Notes: generated by a model not told the origin, from the letters alone. Positions 45,658-55,496 are shown, counted from the first letter of the stretch. The stretch is 64,000 nucleotides of DNA from CAVSRC01 sp963798195 (GCA_963798195.1 CAWCSF010000008.1:124001-188000), one strand, 5' to 3'. A program made the numbers and translations.

Positions 45658-46778
45658 AGCTGCTTGATCGAGGCGACGACATCGTTCAAAGCCGCCTTCG
45701 GGCCGGGCGTTCCGGTGCCGGACCGGCCGGTGCCGACCGGATCGGCAGGCATCTCGGCCACCTTCTTCTGGAGGCTGTTCCGCGCGGCGGCGACATCCGC
45801 CTTCGACGCCTTTGCCGGGATCATCGCCGGCTCCGCGCCCGAGCGCTTGTTCATCATCGCGGCCGCGCCCGCCGGCGGTCCGTAGAGCACCTGGATGCCC
45901 TCGATGTCCTGCGGCGAGAGGTTGTCGATCGGCGTTTCGCGCAGGCAGGGGTTCTTCTTGCCGGGGACGTCCTTGAACTGCTCCTTGCGGAAATTGTACT
46001 GCATGATCGAGTTCACGTCGTAGTCGCCGACAGACGAGAGATACTGGATCTCGGAGTCCGCGAACTTGCCGACCTGCTGCTTGGTTTCCTCGACGCTCCA
46101 GCCGTAAAGCTTCGCCGTCTTGTCGTAATCGAACCAGGCGTCACAGAGGTCGCGCTGGTGCTCATGCATCAGCGCGAGCGCGTGGCCGAACTCGTGACGG
46201 ATCGCGTGCGTCGTCCACAGCGGGTTCTCGGTGCGCGATTCCGCGATGTCGCGGAGGTTCATCGTCACCAGGTATTTCTCGTTCAGCGCCACGCGACCGA
46301 GATACGACCACGCGCCCTCGGCGTTGCCTTCCTGATTGACGAACAGGGCGAGCGGCGCGTCGGGATCGAGATTGATGCGGATGTCGGCGCTGGTCGGGTC
46401 GTTGTCGCGGCAGATGTTGTTCTTGCCGTCCGTCTTGTAGACGAAGTTGAGATCGGCGTTGTCGCTCCAGACCTTCGCCGTGTTCATGATGAAGTTCTGC
46501 AGCTCCTCGGTGCCGTTCCAGAAGCACACCGAAATGTCGTGGTTGGACCAGGCAAGATCCACCCATACCACGAAGCGGGCTGTATCGAGCGCGTCAGCGT
46601 CTACCCCGGCGGCTTCGGCGGTGGCGACCGTCTCATGGAAGGAGCGCGCGGCTTCCTCGATCTTCGCGTTCGGGTCGAACGCATCGAGGGGACGCGTCAC
46701 GTCGTGAGCATGGGCGGTGCCCATGGCCGCCACGGCGGCGATGGCCGAAAGTAGCGCTACGGTAGTCGATCGGGGCAA
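45630..46778 (-). CDS. Secreted metzincin-type zinc metalloprotease
   Basis: 382 residues. A signal peptide (TTVALLSAIAAVAAMGTAHA) precedes a catalytic domain with HEFGHALALMHEHQRD: HExxH at about 194-198 with the third histidine at 204, and a methionine in NSIMQY (about 258) as the Met-turn. This is the astacin-like metzincin pattern. Residues 140-190 contain a DIRINLDPDAP region and a conserved Cys near 128. A C-terminal tail from about 300 is low-complexity. It ends in repeat copy B. With the trypsins and the FHA protease this locus encodes four envelope or exported proteases. Confidence 0.9.
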   Translation of the reverse strand: MPRSTTVALLSAIAAVAAMGTAHAHDVTRPLDAFDPNAKIEEAARSFHETVATAEAAGVDADALDTARFVVWVDLAWSNHDISVCFWNGTEELQNFIMNTAKVWSDNADLNFVYKTDGKNNICRDNDPTSADIRINLDPDAPLALFVNQEGNAEGAWSYLGRVALNEKYLVTMNLRDIAESRTENPLWTTHAIRHEFGHALALMHEHQRDLCDAWFDYDKTAKLYGWSVEETKQQVGKFADSEIQYLSSVGDYDVNSIMQYNFRKEQFKDVPGKKNPCLRETPIDNLSPQDIEGIQVLYGPPAGAAAMMNKRSGAEPAMIPAKASKADVAAARNSLQKKVAEMPADPVGTGRSGTGTPGPKAALNDVVASIKQLEALIPPRE

Positions 46779-46975
46779 GGTAATTCTCCTGGTTAAGCCG
46801 CGTGCGGGACGCTAGCGCGAACCCCGAAAACACGCAATTGCAACGGAAAAGCGGCGATTGACTTGGCGCCCCCAAATTACGCGAAGATGACTGCCGTCGT
46901 CGCATGGGTCTTGGACGAAACCGCCGGATCGCCATATAAGGCGAGATGGAACCTGTAGCGCCCCCGGAGAGGACC

Positions 46976-47263
46976 ATGGCCAGCGCATCGCTCAACCGTT
47001 TTTTCGGCGGTTCGCCCCTGCGCGTCCTCGTGCAGTTGATCGTGCTGTCTTTCATCGTCGGCATCGTGCTGAGCGCGCTCGGCGTCTCGCCGTTCGATAT
47101 CGTCGATGGGCTGAAGCGCCTCGTCGAGCGCATCTACAATGCCGGCTTCGACGTCGTGGTCTGGGGCTTCCGCTACTTCCTGCTTGGCGCGGTCATCGTG
47201 ATCCCGGTGTGGATCGTCATGCGTATCCTCCGGGTGGGCCGGGCCGGCCGGTCGACCTTCTAG
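46976..47263 (+). CDS. DUF6460-like small membrane protein
   Basis: 95 residues with two membrane spans (VLVQLIVLSFIVGIVLSALG and YFLLGAVIVIPVWIVMRIL) separated by an amphipathic GLKRLVERIYNAGFDVVVWG. FFGGSPLRVLVQLIVLSFIVG matches the DUF6460 pattern in Hyphomicrobiales. GGAGAGG upstream of the ATG at 46976 decides the start over the ATG at 46946. Function unknown. Confidence 0.75.
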   Translation: MASASLNRFFGGSPLRVLVQLIVLSFIVGIVLSALGVSPFDIVDGLKRLVERIYNAGFDVVVWGFRYFLLGAVIVIPVWIVMRILRVGRAGRSTF

Positions 47264-47276
47264 CCGGGTCGCGCTT

Positions 47277-48341
47277 CTAGCCCTTCGCCCAGCGCTCCGT
47301 TTCGCTGCCGACGATCGCGCCGATATCGGCGACGCCTTCGCGGTCGAGACGCTCGGCCAGGCCCGCGACGATGCGCGCCGGCAGCCGCGGCCCCTCATAC
47401 ACCATCCCGGTGTAGAGCTGGATCAGGTCCGCCCCGGCGGTCATCTTCGTCCACGCCGTATCCGCCGAGTCGATCCCGCCGACGCCGACCAGAACCATCT
47501 CCGGACCGCAGACCTTGCGAAGCTTCGCCAGCACGGTTGTCGACGGGCGGAACAGCGGACGGCCCGAAAGACCGCCCGTCTCGCCCGCCAGCCGTGCATT
47601 GGAAAGTCCGTCGCGCGCCAGCGTCGTGTTGGAGACGATCAGGCCCTCGATCCCATGCTCCCGCGCCGTGCCCGCGATCACCTCCAGTGACCGGTCGTCG
47701 AGGTCGGGCGCGAGCTTCAGGAGGATCGGGACGGCGACCCCGGCGTCTCGCCGCGCCGTCGCGACAGACGCCAGAAGCTCGGCGAGCGCGTTTCGCTCCT
47801 GCAGGTCGCGCAGGCCGGGTGTGTTGGGCGACGACACATTTATTGTGATGTAGGCCGCCCGCGCGGCGAACCGGGCGACGCCGGCGGCATAGTCGGCAAT
47901 CCGGTGCGTGCTGTCACGATTCGCACCGATGTTCACACCGACAATTCCCCGCAGTTCGGCGGCGTGCAGCCGCCTCTCAACCGCGTCGAAACCGTCATTG
48001 TTGAACCCCAGCCGGTTGATGACGGCCCGGTCCTCGGGCAGCCGGAACACCCGCGGCCGCGCATTCCCCACCTGCGGTTTTGGCGTCACCGTCCCCACTT
48101 CCGTGAAGCCGAAACCCAGGGCCAGAGCCGCTTTTGGCACCTCCGCGTTCTTGTCGAAGCCGGCGGCGAGACCGAGCGGATTGGGGAAATCGAGACCGAG
48201 CAACCGCCGCCCCAGCCGCCGGTCGGCCGCCGGCGGACGCGGGATCAGCCCCGTCGCCATCAGCCGCAAGGTCAGCAAATGCGCCATTTCTGGCTCGATG
48301 TTGAAGAGCAGCGGGCTGAGCAGGCGATAGGCGGAAGTCAC
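47277..48341 (-). CDS. pyrD: Dihydroorotate dehydrogenase (quinone), class 2
   Basis: 354 residues. Oxidises dihydroorotate to orotate in pyrimidine synthesis using FMN and the quinone pool. The N-terminal hydrophobic helix (YRLLSPLLFNIEPEMAHLLT) docks to the membrane. NVSSPNTPGLR holds the class 2 catalytic serine, GGLSGRPLF and VGVGGIDSA contact FMN. The GTG start overlaps the DUF952 stop (GTGA), so the two are translationally coupled. Confidence 0.95.
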   Translation of the reverse strand: MTSAYRLLSPLLFNIEPEMAHLLTLRLMATGLIPRPPAADRRLGRRLLGLDFPNPLGLAAGFDKNAEVPKAALALGFGFTEVGTVTPKPQVGNARPRVFRLPEDRAVINRLGFNNDGFDAVERRLHAAELRGIVGVNIGANRDSTHRIADYAAGVARFAARAAYITINVSSPNTPGLRDLQERNALAELLASVATARRDAGVAVPILLKLAPDLDDRSLEVIAGTAREHGIEGLIVSNTTLARDGLSNARLAGETGGLSGRPLFRPSTTVLAKLRKVCGPEMVLVGVGGIDSADTAWTKMTAGADLIQLYTGMVYEGPRLPARIVAGLAERLDREGVADIGAIVGSETERWAKG

Positions 48342-48682
48342 GGGGCGAGTTGAGGAAATTTGTGGCGCCCGTTGCTGTCGATAGGCAACGGCTTCACCCA
48401 CAACGCGGCCTTGGGATCGAGCGGACTGTAGAGATGCGGAAACAGTTTGCCTCCCCGCGCCGGCTCGTACCGCAATTCGCTGCCAAGGCTGAGATCGTCG
48501 AATGCGACGAGCACCAGGTCGGCGATGCCGGCGAAATATTTCTCCGCCGTCTCCTTCACGGTGTTGGCGGTGGAGAAATGGATGTAGCCATCGGCGAGAT
48601 CGACGCCGGCGCCGCGGAAGACTCCGGCTTCCTCGGCCTCTCGCCACAATCGTGCCGGGCAAATCTTGTAGACGGTGGGCAT
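48338..48682 (-). CDS. DUF952 domain-containing protein
   Basis: 114 residues with the family signature TVYKICPARLWREAEEAG at the start and DGYIHFSTANTVKETAEKYF in the middle. DUF952 is a small ADP-ribosyltransferase-like fold of unknown function commonly placed next to pyrD in alphaproteobacteria. The ATG at 48682 is preferred to 48700 because it begins the conserved domain and follows GGTGA. Coupled to pyrD. Confidence 0.85.
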   Translation of the reverse strand: MPTVYKICPARLWREAEEAGVFRGAGVDLADGYIHFSTANTVKETAEKYFAGIADLVLVAFDDLSLGSELRYEPARGGKLFPHLYSPLDPKAALWVKPLPIDSNGRHKFPQLAP

Positions 48683-48809
48683 GTCGTCACCGGGTCGCAT
48701 GCGGGCGCGGCGACCCTAGCCACGGCCAACGGGGCGGACAAGCGCTTATGCCGCTCGGCCGGTACCGTGCTACGGTTACTGTTGCGAGGTGTCCGCACGG
48801 AGATTTCGA

Positions 48810-49241
48810 ATGAACCGCGCGATTTTGCTGTTTGCCCTGGTTGCCATCGCCGTTCCGGGCGTTTCCGCGCTTTCGCAAGAAGCCCCTGCCGCTCGGTTTC
48901 TCCTGACCCCAGGCAAAGACGCCGGGTTCACGCGCCTCGACACGAAGACAGGCGCTGTCTCGCATTGTGGCCAGCTTGACGGCGTTTGGTCCTGCGAACC
49001 TTTCGATGATTCCGACCTGCAAGACCATCTTTCGGCGCTGTCGGCTGACGTGGCCCGCCTGTCGGCCGAGGTCGACCGGCTCTCGGCGCGCATCGACGCT
49101 CTAGGTCCGGCTCCGGAAGCGGTCGCGGTGCAGCAGCCCGACCAATCCGATGACGAGCAGCCGGGTTTCGCCGATGCCGTCCTCCGTCGCTTCCTGGACC
49201 TGGTCCGGGAGATCAAACGCGATCCATCCAGCCGAACGTGA
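48810..49241 (+). CDS. Periplasmic hypothetical protein with a coiled-coil segment
   Basis: 143 residues. A signal peptide (ILLFALVAIAVPGVSALSQE) is followed by a short beta-like segment with two cysteines (HCGQLDGVWSC) and a heptad-patterned coil (LSALSADVARLSAEVDRLSA). I do not recognise the family. A CGGAGAT ribosome site precedes the ATG. It lies just upstream of the GT4 glycosyltransferase gene in the same direction, 26 bp away. Confidence 0.7.
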   Translation: MNRAILLFALVAIAVPGVSALSQEAPAARFLLTPGKDAGFTRLDTKTGAVSHCGQLDGVWSCEPFDDSDLQDHLSALSADVARLSAEVDRLSARIDALGPAPEAVAVQQPDQSDDEQPGFADAVLRRFLDLVREIKRDPSSRT

Positions 49242-49267
49242 CGACCCGACCATTGGGGCGCCGGGCG

Positions 49268-50524
49268 ATGAACATCCTGATGGTCACCAACACGTTCGCG
49301 CCGCACGTTTCCGGTGTCGCGCGCTCGGTGACCATGTTCACCGAAGAGTATCGCCGGCGGGGCCACCGGGTCATCGTCGTGGCGCCCGAATTCGACGGTG
49401 CTCCCAAGTACGAAGAGGACGTCGTCCGCCTTGGCGCGCTCCGCAATTTCGCCGGCACCGACTATTCGGTGGTGATTGGTCCCCCGCTTCATCTGGCGCG
49501 CGCGGTAGATACGTTCCAACCCGAAATCGTCCATTCGCACGGGCCCTTTCTTTTGGGGACGACGGCCGCGCGCCTCGCCCGCTCGCGACGCGTGCCGTTG
49601 GTGTTCACGCATCACACCCTCTACGAGCAGTACACGCACTATGTGCCGGGCGACTCGCCGCTCGTGAAGCGGCTGGTGATGCATCGCGCGACGAAGTACG
49701 CCAACGCCAGCGATGCGGTGTTCGCGCCTTCGAAGAGCATCCTCGACCTGTTGCGCAAACGCGGTGTGACTGTCCCGATCTACGAAGTGCCCACAGGCGT
49801 GCCTGTGGGCGTGTTCGAGCAGGGAAATGGAACAGGCTTCCGGGCGCGGTTTGGTATTCCTGCCAAGGCGCCGGTCGTCGGGTATGTCGGGCGGCTCGCC
49901 GAGGAGAAGAACCTCGGCTTTCTCAGCCGCGCTCTGGCCGAATTCCTTTTGGAAACGCAGCAAGCAGTGGCGCTCATTGTCGGCGACGGGCCGTCGCGCG
50001 AATCGATGGCCGCCGCCTTCGCCGAAGCAGGTGTTGCCGATCGCATTGTCTTTACTGGCACGCTCAGGCCGCCGGCGCTGGTCGACGCCTACCATGCGAT
50101 GGACGTTTTCGCGTTCGCGTCGCTGACCGATACGCAGGGGCTGGTGCTCGCTGAAGCGATGGCAGCGGGCGTGGCGGTAGTCGCCATAGACGCGGCGGGG
50201 GCGCGGGAGATCGTTCGCGATCGGCTGAATGGCCGGCTCCTTCCAAGTCCCGAAGTGACTTCATTCAAGGAGGCGCTTGCCTGGGTTGTCAGTCGGGGCA
50301 AGAGTGAAGCGCGAGCGCTGCGTTCCGTAGCGCGCACGACGGCGCGATCGTTTTCGCTGGATGTTGTCGCTGACCGTGCGCTTGCGGCCTACGAGGCGAT
50401 TATCGACAACGCTCCCAGTCTGACGACCGGTGTCGGTCTCAGGCCGCTGGCGCTGCGCCGCCTTCGGCCAACGCTGAAAGATTCGTTCGGCACATCATCG
50501 GCGCGCCCGCAGTCCGGGTCATGA
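49268..50524 (+). CDS. Glycosyltransferase family 4 (GT-B)
   Basis: 418 residues. The N-terminal Rossmann domain begins MNILMVTNTFAPHVSGVARS, and HSHGPFLLGTTAARLAR and HHTLYEQYTHY are similar to glycolipid alpha-mannosyltransferases. The C-terminal domain has VVGYVGRLAEEKNLGFLSRA and the retaining EX7E motif in SLTDTQGLVLAEAMAAG. It probably glycosylates a lipid or outer-surface polymer. Start chosen at ATG 49268. The convergent pip gene overlaps its 3' end by 6 bp. Confidence 0.88.
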   Translation: MNILMVTNTFAPHVSGVARSVTMFTEEYRRRGHRVIVVAPEFDGAPKYEEDVVRLGALRNFAGTDYSVVIGPPLHLARAVDTFQPEIVHSHGPFLLGTTAARLARSRRVPLVFTHHTLYEQYTHYVPGDSPLVKRLVMHRATKYANASDAVFAPSKSILDLLRKRGVTVPIYEVPTGVPVGVFEQGNGTGFRARFGIPAKAPVVGYVGRLAEEKNLGFLSRALAEFLLETQQAVALIVGDGPSRESMAAAFAEAGVADRIVFTGTLRPPALVDAYHAMDVFAFASLTDTQGLVLAEAMAAGVAVVAIDAAGAREIVRDRLNGRLLPSPEVTSFKEALAWVVSRGKSEARALRSVARTTARSFSLDVVADRALAAYEAIIDNAPSLTTGVGLRPLALRRLRPTLKDSFGTSSARPQSGS

Positions 50525-51475
50525 TTTGAATTTTTCCGTCGCCGTGACGAGTTCGTGGATGATGCCGGGCTCGGTCATGGCGTGTCCGCTTTCCTCGGCA
50601 ATGCAGTAGTCGGCCCGCGGCCACGCCCTGTGAAGCAGCCACGCCGTCTCGATCGGCGTGCAGAGATCGTAGCGCCCGTGGACGATCACGCCGGGAATGT
50701 CAGCCAGGCGCGATGCATCCGCCAGAAGCTGGTCGTCGCGTTCCAGGAACCCGCGATTCTGGAAGTAGTGGCACTCGATGCGGGCGAAGGCCAACGCGTA
50801 GCGCGGCTGACCAAACGCCATCACCCGGGCCGGGTCCGGCAGGAGCGAGAGTGCCGCGCCCTCCCACATGCTCCACGCCCGCGCCGCCTCGAGTTGCACT
50901 GCGGTGTCCGAGCCGGTCAGCCGGCGATAATACGCCGCTATCATGTCGCCGCGTTCTTCCTGCGGTATTGGCTTCTGGTAGGCCTCGAACGCATCGGGCA
51001 GCAGGTACGATGCACCTTCCTGGTAGAACCATTCGATCTCACGCCGCCGAAGCGAAAAGATGCCGCGCACCACCAATTCCGTGACGCGCTGCGGATGCGT
51101 CTCGGCATAGGCAAGAGCGAGCGTCGATCCCCAAGATCCGCCGAACACCTGCCAGCGATCGATCCCAAGGTGTTGGCGGATCGTCTCGATGTCGGCCACC
51201 AGATGCCAGGTCGTGTTTTCTTCCAGTTCGGCATATGGCGTCGACTGGCCACAGCCGCGCTGATCGAACAGCACCATGCGGTAGCCGGCCGGGTCGTGGA
51301 ATCGGGACATCGTCGGGCTGATGCCGGCGCCCGGTCCGCCGTGCAGGACGACGACGGGCTTGCCCTGAGGATTGCCATACTCGGCAACGTAGATCTCATG
51401 CAGGGCCGACACCTTGAGGCGGTGCGTGGCAAAGGGCTGGCTCGGCGCGAAAAGAGGCAGGCGATTCTCGTTCAT
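50519..51475 (-). CDS. pip: Proline iminopeptidase
   Basis: 318 residues, alpha/beta hydrolase of peptidase family S33. HGGPG (45-49) forms the oxyanion turn, GGSWGS holds the nucleophile S114, GRYDLCTPIE carries the acid Asp and EESGHAM the histidine. DQRGCGQSTP is typical of the family. It removes N-terminal proline from peptides. ATG 51475 gives the family N-terminus (LPLFAPSQPFATHRLKVSAL). Confidence 0.92.
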   Translation of the reverse strand: MNENRLPLFAPSQPFATHRLKVSALHEIYVAEYGNPQGKPVVVLHGGPGAGISPTMSRFHDPAGYRMVLFDQRGCGQSTPYAELEENTTWHLVADIETIRQHLGIDRWQVFGGSWGSTLALAYAETHPQRVTELVVRGIFSLRRREIEWFYQEGASYLLPDAFEAYQKPIPQEERGDMIAAYYRRLTGSDTAVQLEAARAWSMWEGAALSLLPDPARVMAFGQPRYALAFARIECHYFQNRGFLERDDQLLADASRLADIPGVIVHGRYDLCTPIETAWLLHRAWPRADYCIAEESGHAMTEPGIIHELVTATEKFKS

Positions 51476-51538
51476 TGATGGGGCACTCTCGGAAGGGTGG
51501 AGACACACTGCCAGCCGCGAACCGTCAGTGCCAGTGGG

Positions 51539-53356
51539 TCAGGACGCGCTGCGATCGACTACCGGCCCGCCACCCGGTTGGCGGATCGCGTCGACAATTG
51601 CCCGCACCTCCAGCGACGGCGGCTTCGTGACGAGGCTTCCGCCGATGGCGGCGAGGAAGCCAATCGGGATGCCGACCATGGCAGCGGTCAGCTCAGTCAA
51701 TCCGGCGCGGCCAATGTCGAGGGGCAGTGCACCTGGAAAGCGCATCTCCACGACCACCGCCGCCACGGCGCCGCCGCCGGCAAGCATGCCGGTTATCGCG
51801 CCGGTGGCGTTGATTCTGGGCCACCACACGGAAAGCACCAACACGGGAAACAATGCACTGGCCGAGAGCGATACCGCGGCCAGAGAGAGGGCAAACGCAG
51901 CGTCGGGGTTTCTCGCGCCCAGCCACGTGCAGCCGAGCACAGTCACGATCAGCATCAGACGCGTGGTGACAAGGCGCCGCCCGGACGATGCCTGGGGAGC
52001 GACAAGGGTAAACAGGTCGTACCCAATGGCTCCGGCAACCGCCAGGGACATGGCGCTCGCGGCCGCGAGGGCAGCGGAGAGAACGCCAACCGCTATGAGC
52101 GCGGTGACCACGTAGGGCAGTCCGACGATGTCGCCCCAGGAAGATACGATGACATCGGCGCCGATGGCGAGATCGGAAGCGGCGACCGGTCCCGCACTGC
52201 CGTTCAAGGCCACGCACGCATCCCGGACCGCTTCGATCGAAGTGGCATCCGCGCCGCAGAGCATTGCCATGCCGCGTTGGCCTAGTTCGAAGAGCCAATC
52301 CGGCAATGCGTCGATCGTCGACCCGACGATGTCAGTGAGCAGCGAGAGCTTGGCGAAAGCGGCGTAGGCCGGCACCGTGAGCGCCACCAAAAGGACGAAT
52401 ACCAGCGACCAGCCGGCTGAGGCGCGCGTCGCCGCCACATTGCGCAACGTGGATTGGCGCATCAGCAGATGTGGGAGCGCAGCCACGCCTGCCGCGAAAG
52501 CGACAGCCCCGGCGATGACGTCAAAGCCGTTTTTCGGGGCGAACGGAAAGATGCGGCTGGGGATGACCGCCGCCAGATCACCAGGACCGGCCAGTGCTGC
52601 GGCGTCCTGGTATGCGAGCCCGGCCGCAAACTGGGGAATCGGGAGCGAATAGTGCAGTATGGAAAGGATTGCGGCGGGAGCCAGAAAGGCGATCGCCAGC
52701 ACAATATACTGTGCAAGCGCGGTCAGCGTAATCGCGCGCATGCCGCCGAAGAGCGTGCCGGCCAGGACCAGTACGACCACCAGAATTGTGGCGGTGCGGG
52801 CCGGCAGGGCGAATAGCTGCTCTGCAGCAGTCGCGCCTACGGCGATCGCGGCAGCCAGGGATGGGGCGAGTATCGCCACCACGATCAGCGCTCCGAGGAG
52901 GCGCGCCGACCTGCTCCGAAAGCGCATCGCCATGAAATCGGCCACTCCATAGGCACCCGATTTGCGGAGATACGGGGCAATCAGCACCGCCAACAGAAGG
53001 AAACCGACGGACCAGCCGATGGCGATCGCTATCCCGACGGGTAGGTCGGCGAACATCACGCCAGCGAAGCCGACGATGCTGGTCGCGGAGAGGAACGCTG
53101 CGGCGCTCGCAATGCCGTTGACGGTCGACGGTAGATTGCTGCCGGCGGCGTAAAATTCCGACGCGCGCATCGTCAGCTCGCCGATCCCGGCGAGTGCGAA
53201 GGCAAGGATTACGCCAACGCCGAGTGTTGTGCCAAGCGCGGTATCCGGCAGCCCAAAATTGCCAAGCAGGGCAAGAACGAGCAGAACCCCGACGAAGGCA
53301 ATCGTGAAAAGGCCAGCTACGTTGCGAAACGTTCCGGTGGAATCGCGCTCCGTCAT
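51539..53356 (-). CDS. Sodium:solute symporter (SSS family), large subunit
   Basis: 605 residues with about 13-14 membrane spans. GIASAAAFLSATSIVGFAGV (about 80-99) is the SSS Na+-site region, and AALPHLLMRQSTLRNVAATR is the conserved cytoplasmic motif. It is preceded by a small DUF4212 protein on the same strand with 12 bp between, the known two-gene organisation for putative monocarboxylate/Na+ symporters. Substrate is inferred from the family. Confidence 0.9.
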   Translation of the reverse strand: MTERDSTGTFRNVAGLFTIAFVGVLLVLALLGNFGLPDTALGTTLGVGVILAFALAGIGELTMRASEFYAAGSNLPSTVNGIASAAAFLSATSIVGFAGVMFADLPVGIAIAIGWSVGFLLLAVLIAPYLRKSGAYGVADFMAMRFRSRSARLLGALIVVAILAPSLAAAIAVGATAAEQLFALPARTATILVVVLVLAGTLFGGMRAITLTALAQYIVLAIAFLAPAAILSILHYSLPIPQFAAGLAYQDAAALAGPGDLAAVIPSRIFPFAPKNGFDVIAGAVAFAAGVAALPHLLMRQSTLRNVAATRASAGWSLVFVLLVALTVPAYAAFAKLSLLTDIVGSTIDALPDWLFELGQRGMAMLCGADATSIEAVRDACVALNGSAGPVAASDLAIGADVIVSSWGDIVGLPYVVTALIAVGVLSAALAAASAMSLAVAGAIGYDLFTLVAPQASSGRRLVTTRLMLIVTVLGCTWLGARNPDAAFALSLAAVSLSASALFPVLVLSVWWPRINATGAITGMLAGGGAVAAVVVEMRFPGALPLDIGRAGLTELTAAMVGIPIGFLAAIGGSLVTKPPSLEVRAIVDAIRQPGGGPVVDRSAS

Positions 53357-53368
53357 GCAGGCGAGACC

Positions 53369-53623
53369 CTACTCTCCGGTCGCGTCGAAGCGGCGATCCA
53401 GTTGCCCTTGGCTCCGCGCAAACCAGAAGATCGCCGCGACGAGGACAATTGGCACGAGGAGGCCGCCAAGAAAGTAGCCTGCAGGGAGTCCGAGCATCGT
53501 CGCGCCGTCGGTGAACGAGGCAAGCACGGCCGGCGCGAAGCCCAGTAGCAGTCCGATTGTTACAGCGCCCACGGCGAGTGCCCAGCTTGCCTCCCAGCGC
53601 AATGCTTCGCGATCACTGCCCAT
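53369..53623 (-). CDS. DUF4212 small subunit of the sodium:solute symporter
   Basis: 84 residues, two membrane spans (LAVGAVTIGLLLGFAPAVLA and AGYFLGGLLVPIVLVAAIFW) ending FARSQGQLDRRF. This is the standard partner encoded immediately before SSS-type symporters. CAGGAGA precedes the ATG at 53623. Likely needed for stability or function of the symporter. Confidence 0.85.
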   Translation of the reverse strand: MGSDREALRWEASWALAVGAVTIGLLLGFAPAVLASFTDGATMLGLPAGYFLGGLLVPIVLVAAIFWFARSQGQLDRRFDATGE

Positions 53624-53795
53624 CGTTTCTCCTGAAGGCCGGCGCGAATCGCGTGCGAATCGACCCAACGGGTTCGCAAATTCGCACAGTGTGGAGCCCG
53701 GCGCACCGGCGATGCCTCCGGCAGAGATTGCGCCGACTCGAGTCCCGGGCTAGCTACTTTTGACGGGTGAGTCTCATCAGGCGGCGGAGGACGGC

Positions 53796-54209
53796 GTGCT
53801 TAAGGAATTCAGGGAATTTGCCCTAAAAGGCAATATGGTCGACTTGGCCATCGGCGTGATTATCGGCGCTGCTTTTGGGGGACTGGTGCAGTCGATCGTC
53901 AATGACCTGCTGATGCCGATTATTGGTGTCATCACCGGCGGTGTCGACTTCTCGCAGATGTACGTCCAGCTAAGCGGCGATCCCCAGCCCACCCTGGATC
54001 AGGCGAAAGAGGCAGGCGCTACACTCGCTTACGGCCACTTCATCACGCTGCTGATTAATTTCCTGATCGTCGCTTGGGTCTTGTTCATGGTCGTCAAGGC
54101 GATGAATCGCCTGAAGCGCAAGCAGGAGGCCAAGCCGGCCGAGGCAACGCCACTTCCCGAGGACGTGGCGCTGCTTCGCGAGATTCGCGACCTTCTGGCA
54201 AAGAAGTAA
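53796..54209 (+). CDS. mscL: Large-conductance mechanosensitive channel MscL
   Basis: 137 residues from the GTG start. VLKEFREFALKGNMVDLAIG is the MscL N-terminus with TM1 (VIIGAAFGGLVQSIVNDLLM), FGHFITLLINFLIVAWVLFM-like TM2, and a C-terminal helix LPEDVALLREIRDLL. The frame opens at a TTG at 53760, but GTG 53796 follows a CGGAGGA site and begins the family consensus. It relieves osmotic downshock by opening a homopentameric pore. Confidence 0.92.
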   Translation: MLKEFREFALKGNMVDLAIGVIIGAAFGGLVQSIVNDLLMPIIGVITGGVDFSQMYVQLSGDPQPTLDQAKEAGATLAYGHFITLLINFLIVAWVLFMVVKAMNRLKRKQEAKPAEATPLPEDVALLREIRDLLAKK

Positions 54210-54263
54210 AACGCACCGCCGACGGGGCTTGCCGACCGGCGGCGAACATGTGATCACCGGAAA

Positions 54264-55496
54264 ATGGCCCGGGCGCGGCTTGCGTGTCCGGGCAATGATG
54301 TCCTGCCGAAAGAGTTGTCCGTGTCTCCAGACGATTTGCTTGCCGTTCTGCGGAGCGAAGCCCGCGACGCACCGGAAAGCGGCATCGTGGAGGTGTTCAA
54401 CTATGGTCGCGGTCGGCCCGATCTGATCCCGCTTTGGGTGGGTGAAGGCGACCTGCCCACGCCGGCATTCATCACAGATACGGCGGCCCGATCTCTGGCG
54501 GCCGGCGAGACGTTCTACACCTATCAGCGCGGCCTGCCGGAAGTCCGGGAAGCTCTCGCCCGGTATCACGAGCGGGTCTATGGACGCCCGTTCCCGGCCG
54601 AGCGGTTTTTCATCACCGGCGGTGGCATGCAGGCGATCCAGATTGCCTGCCGCATGGTGGCGGGCAACGGCGATGATGTGCTGGTGCCGACGCCAACCTG
54701 GCCCAACATTACTGCGGCGATTGGCATTGCCGGCGCCAAGCCGGTTGCGGTTCCAATGAGCCTCGGCAATGCCGGCTGGACCCTCGACCTGGAACGCCTG
54801 TTCGCCGCTGCGACGCCGCGCACGAAAGCGATCTTCCTCAATTCGCCGACCAACCCGACCGGCTGGACGGCGCGCCACGAGGAACTGTCTGCGATCCTCG
54901 ACTTCGCGCGCGCCCGCGGCCTCTGGATTATCGCCGACGAGGTCTACCACCGCTTCTTCTACGCCGGCGATCGCTCCCCTTCTTTCTACGATGTCGCCGA
55001 CGCCGACGAGGGCATCCTCTTCGTCAACACATTCTCCAAGAACTGGGCGATGACAGGTTGGCGGATCGGCTGGATTTCGGCGCCACCGGCGTTGGGGCAA
55101 ACCATCGAGAACCTGATCCAGTATTCCACCTCCGGCGTGGCCGCCTTCATGCAACGTGCCGCGACTGTCGCCCTCGACGAGGGGGACGACTTCCTGCACC
55201 TGCAAGTCGAGCGGGCGCGCGTCGGCCGCGAGATTGTCTGCAACGGCCTGGCGGCTACCGGCCGCGTGCGCTTCGCGGAACCGGATGGCGCGTTCTATCT
55301 CTTCTTCGGAATCGACGGCGAGACCAACACGCAAAGGCTCGGGCTGACTCTCGTCGACGAAGCCAATGTCGGCCTGGCCCCGGGCGACGCTTTCGGCGAG
55401 GCGGGCCGTGGCTTCATGCGGCTTTGCTTTGCGCGTGACGCCGATCAACTGGGCAAGGCGACCGAACGCCTTGCTGGCTGGATCGCCCGGCGATGA
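54264..55496 (+). CDS. PLP-dependent class I/II aminotransferase
   Basis: 410 residues. Fold type I aminotransferase: GGMQAIQIACRM, NSPTNPTGWTA, IIADEVYHRF and the PLP lysine in NTFSKNWAMTGWRIGW. The region after it and the C-terminus (GRGFMRLCFARDADQL) carry the arginine that binds substrate carboxylate. It most resembles aspartate/aromatic aminotransferase-like enzymes; the exact substrate is unclear. The first 15-20 residues may be untranslated: a GTG at 54321 (VSPDDLLAV) is another start. Confidence 0.85.
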   Translation: MARARLACPGNDVLPKELSVSPDDLLAVLRSEARDAPESGIVEVFNYGRGRPDLIPLWVGEGDLPTPAFITDTAARSLAAGETFYTYQRGLPEVREALARYHERVYGRPFPAERFFITGGGMQAIQIACRMVAGNGDDVLVPTPTWPNITAAIGIAGAKPVAVPMSLGNAGWTLDLERLFAAATPRTKAIFLNSPTNPTGWTARHEELSAILDFARARGLWIIADEVYHRFFYAGDRSPSFYDVADADEGILFVNTFSKNWAMTGWRIGWISAPPALGQTIENLIQYSTSGVAAFMQRAATVALDEGDDFLHLQVERARVGREIVCNGLAATGRVRFAEPDGAFYLFFGIDGETNTQRLGLTLVDEANVGLAPGDAFGEAGRGFMRLCFARDADQLGKATERLAGWIARR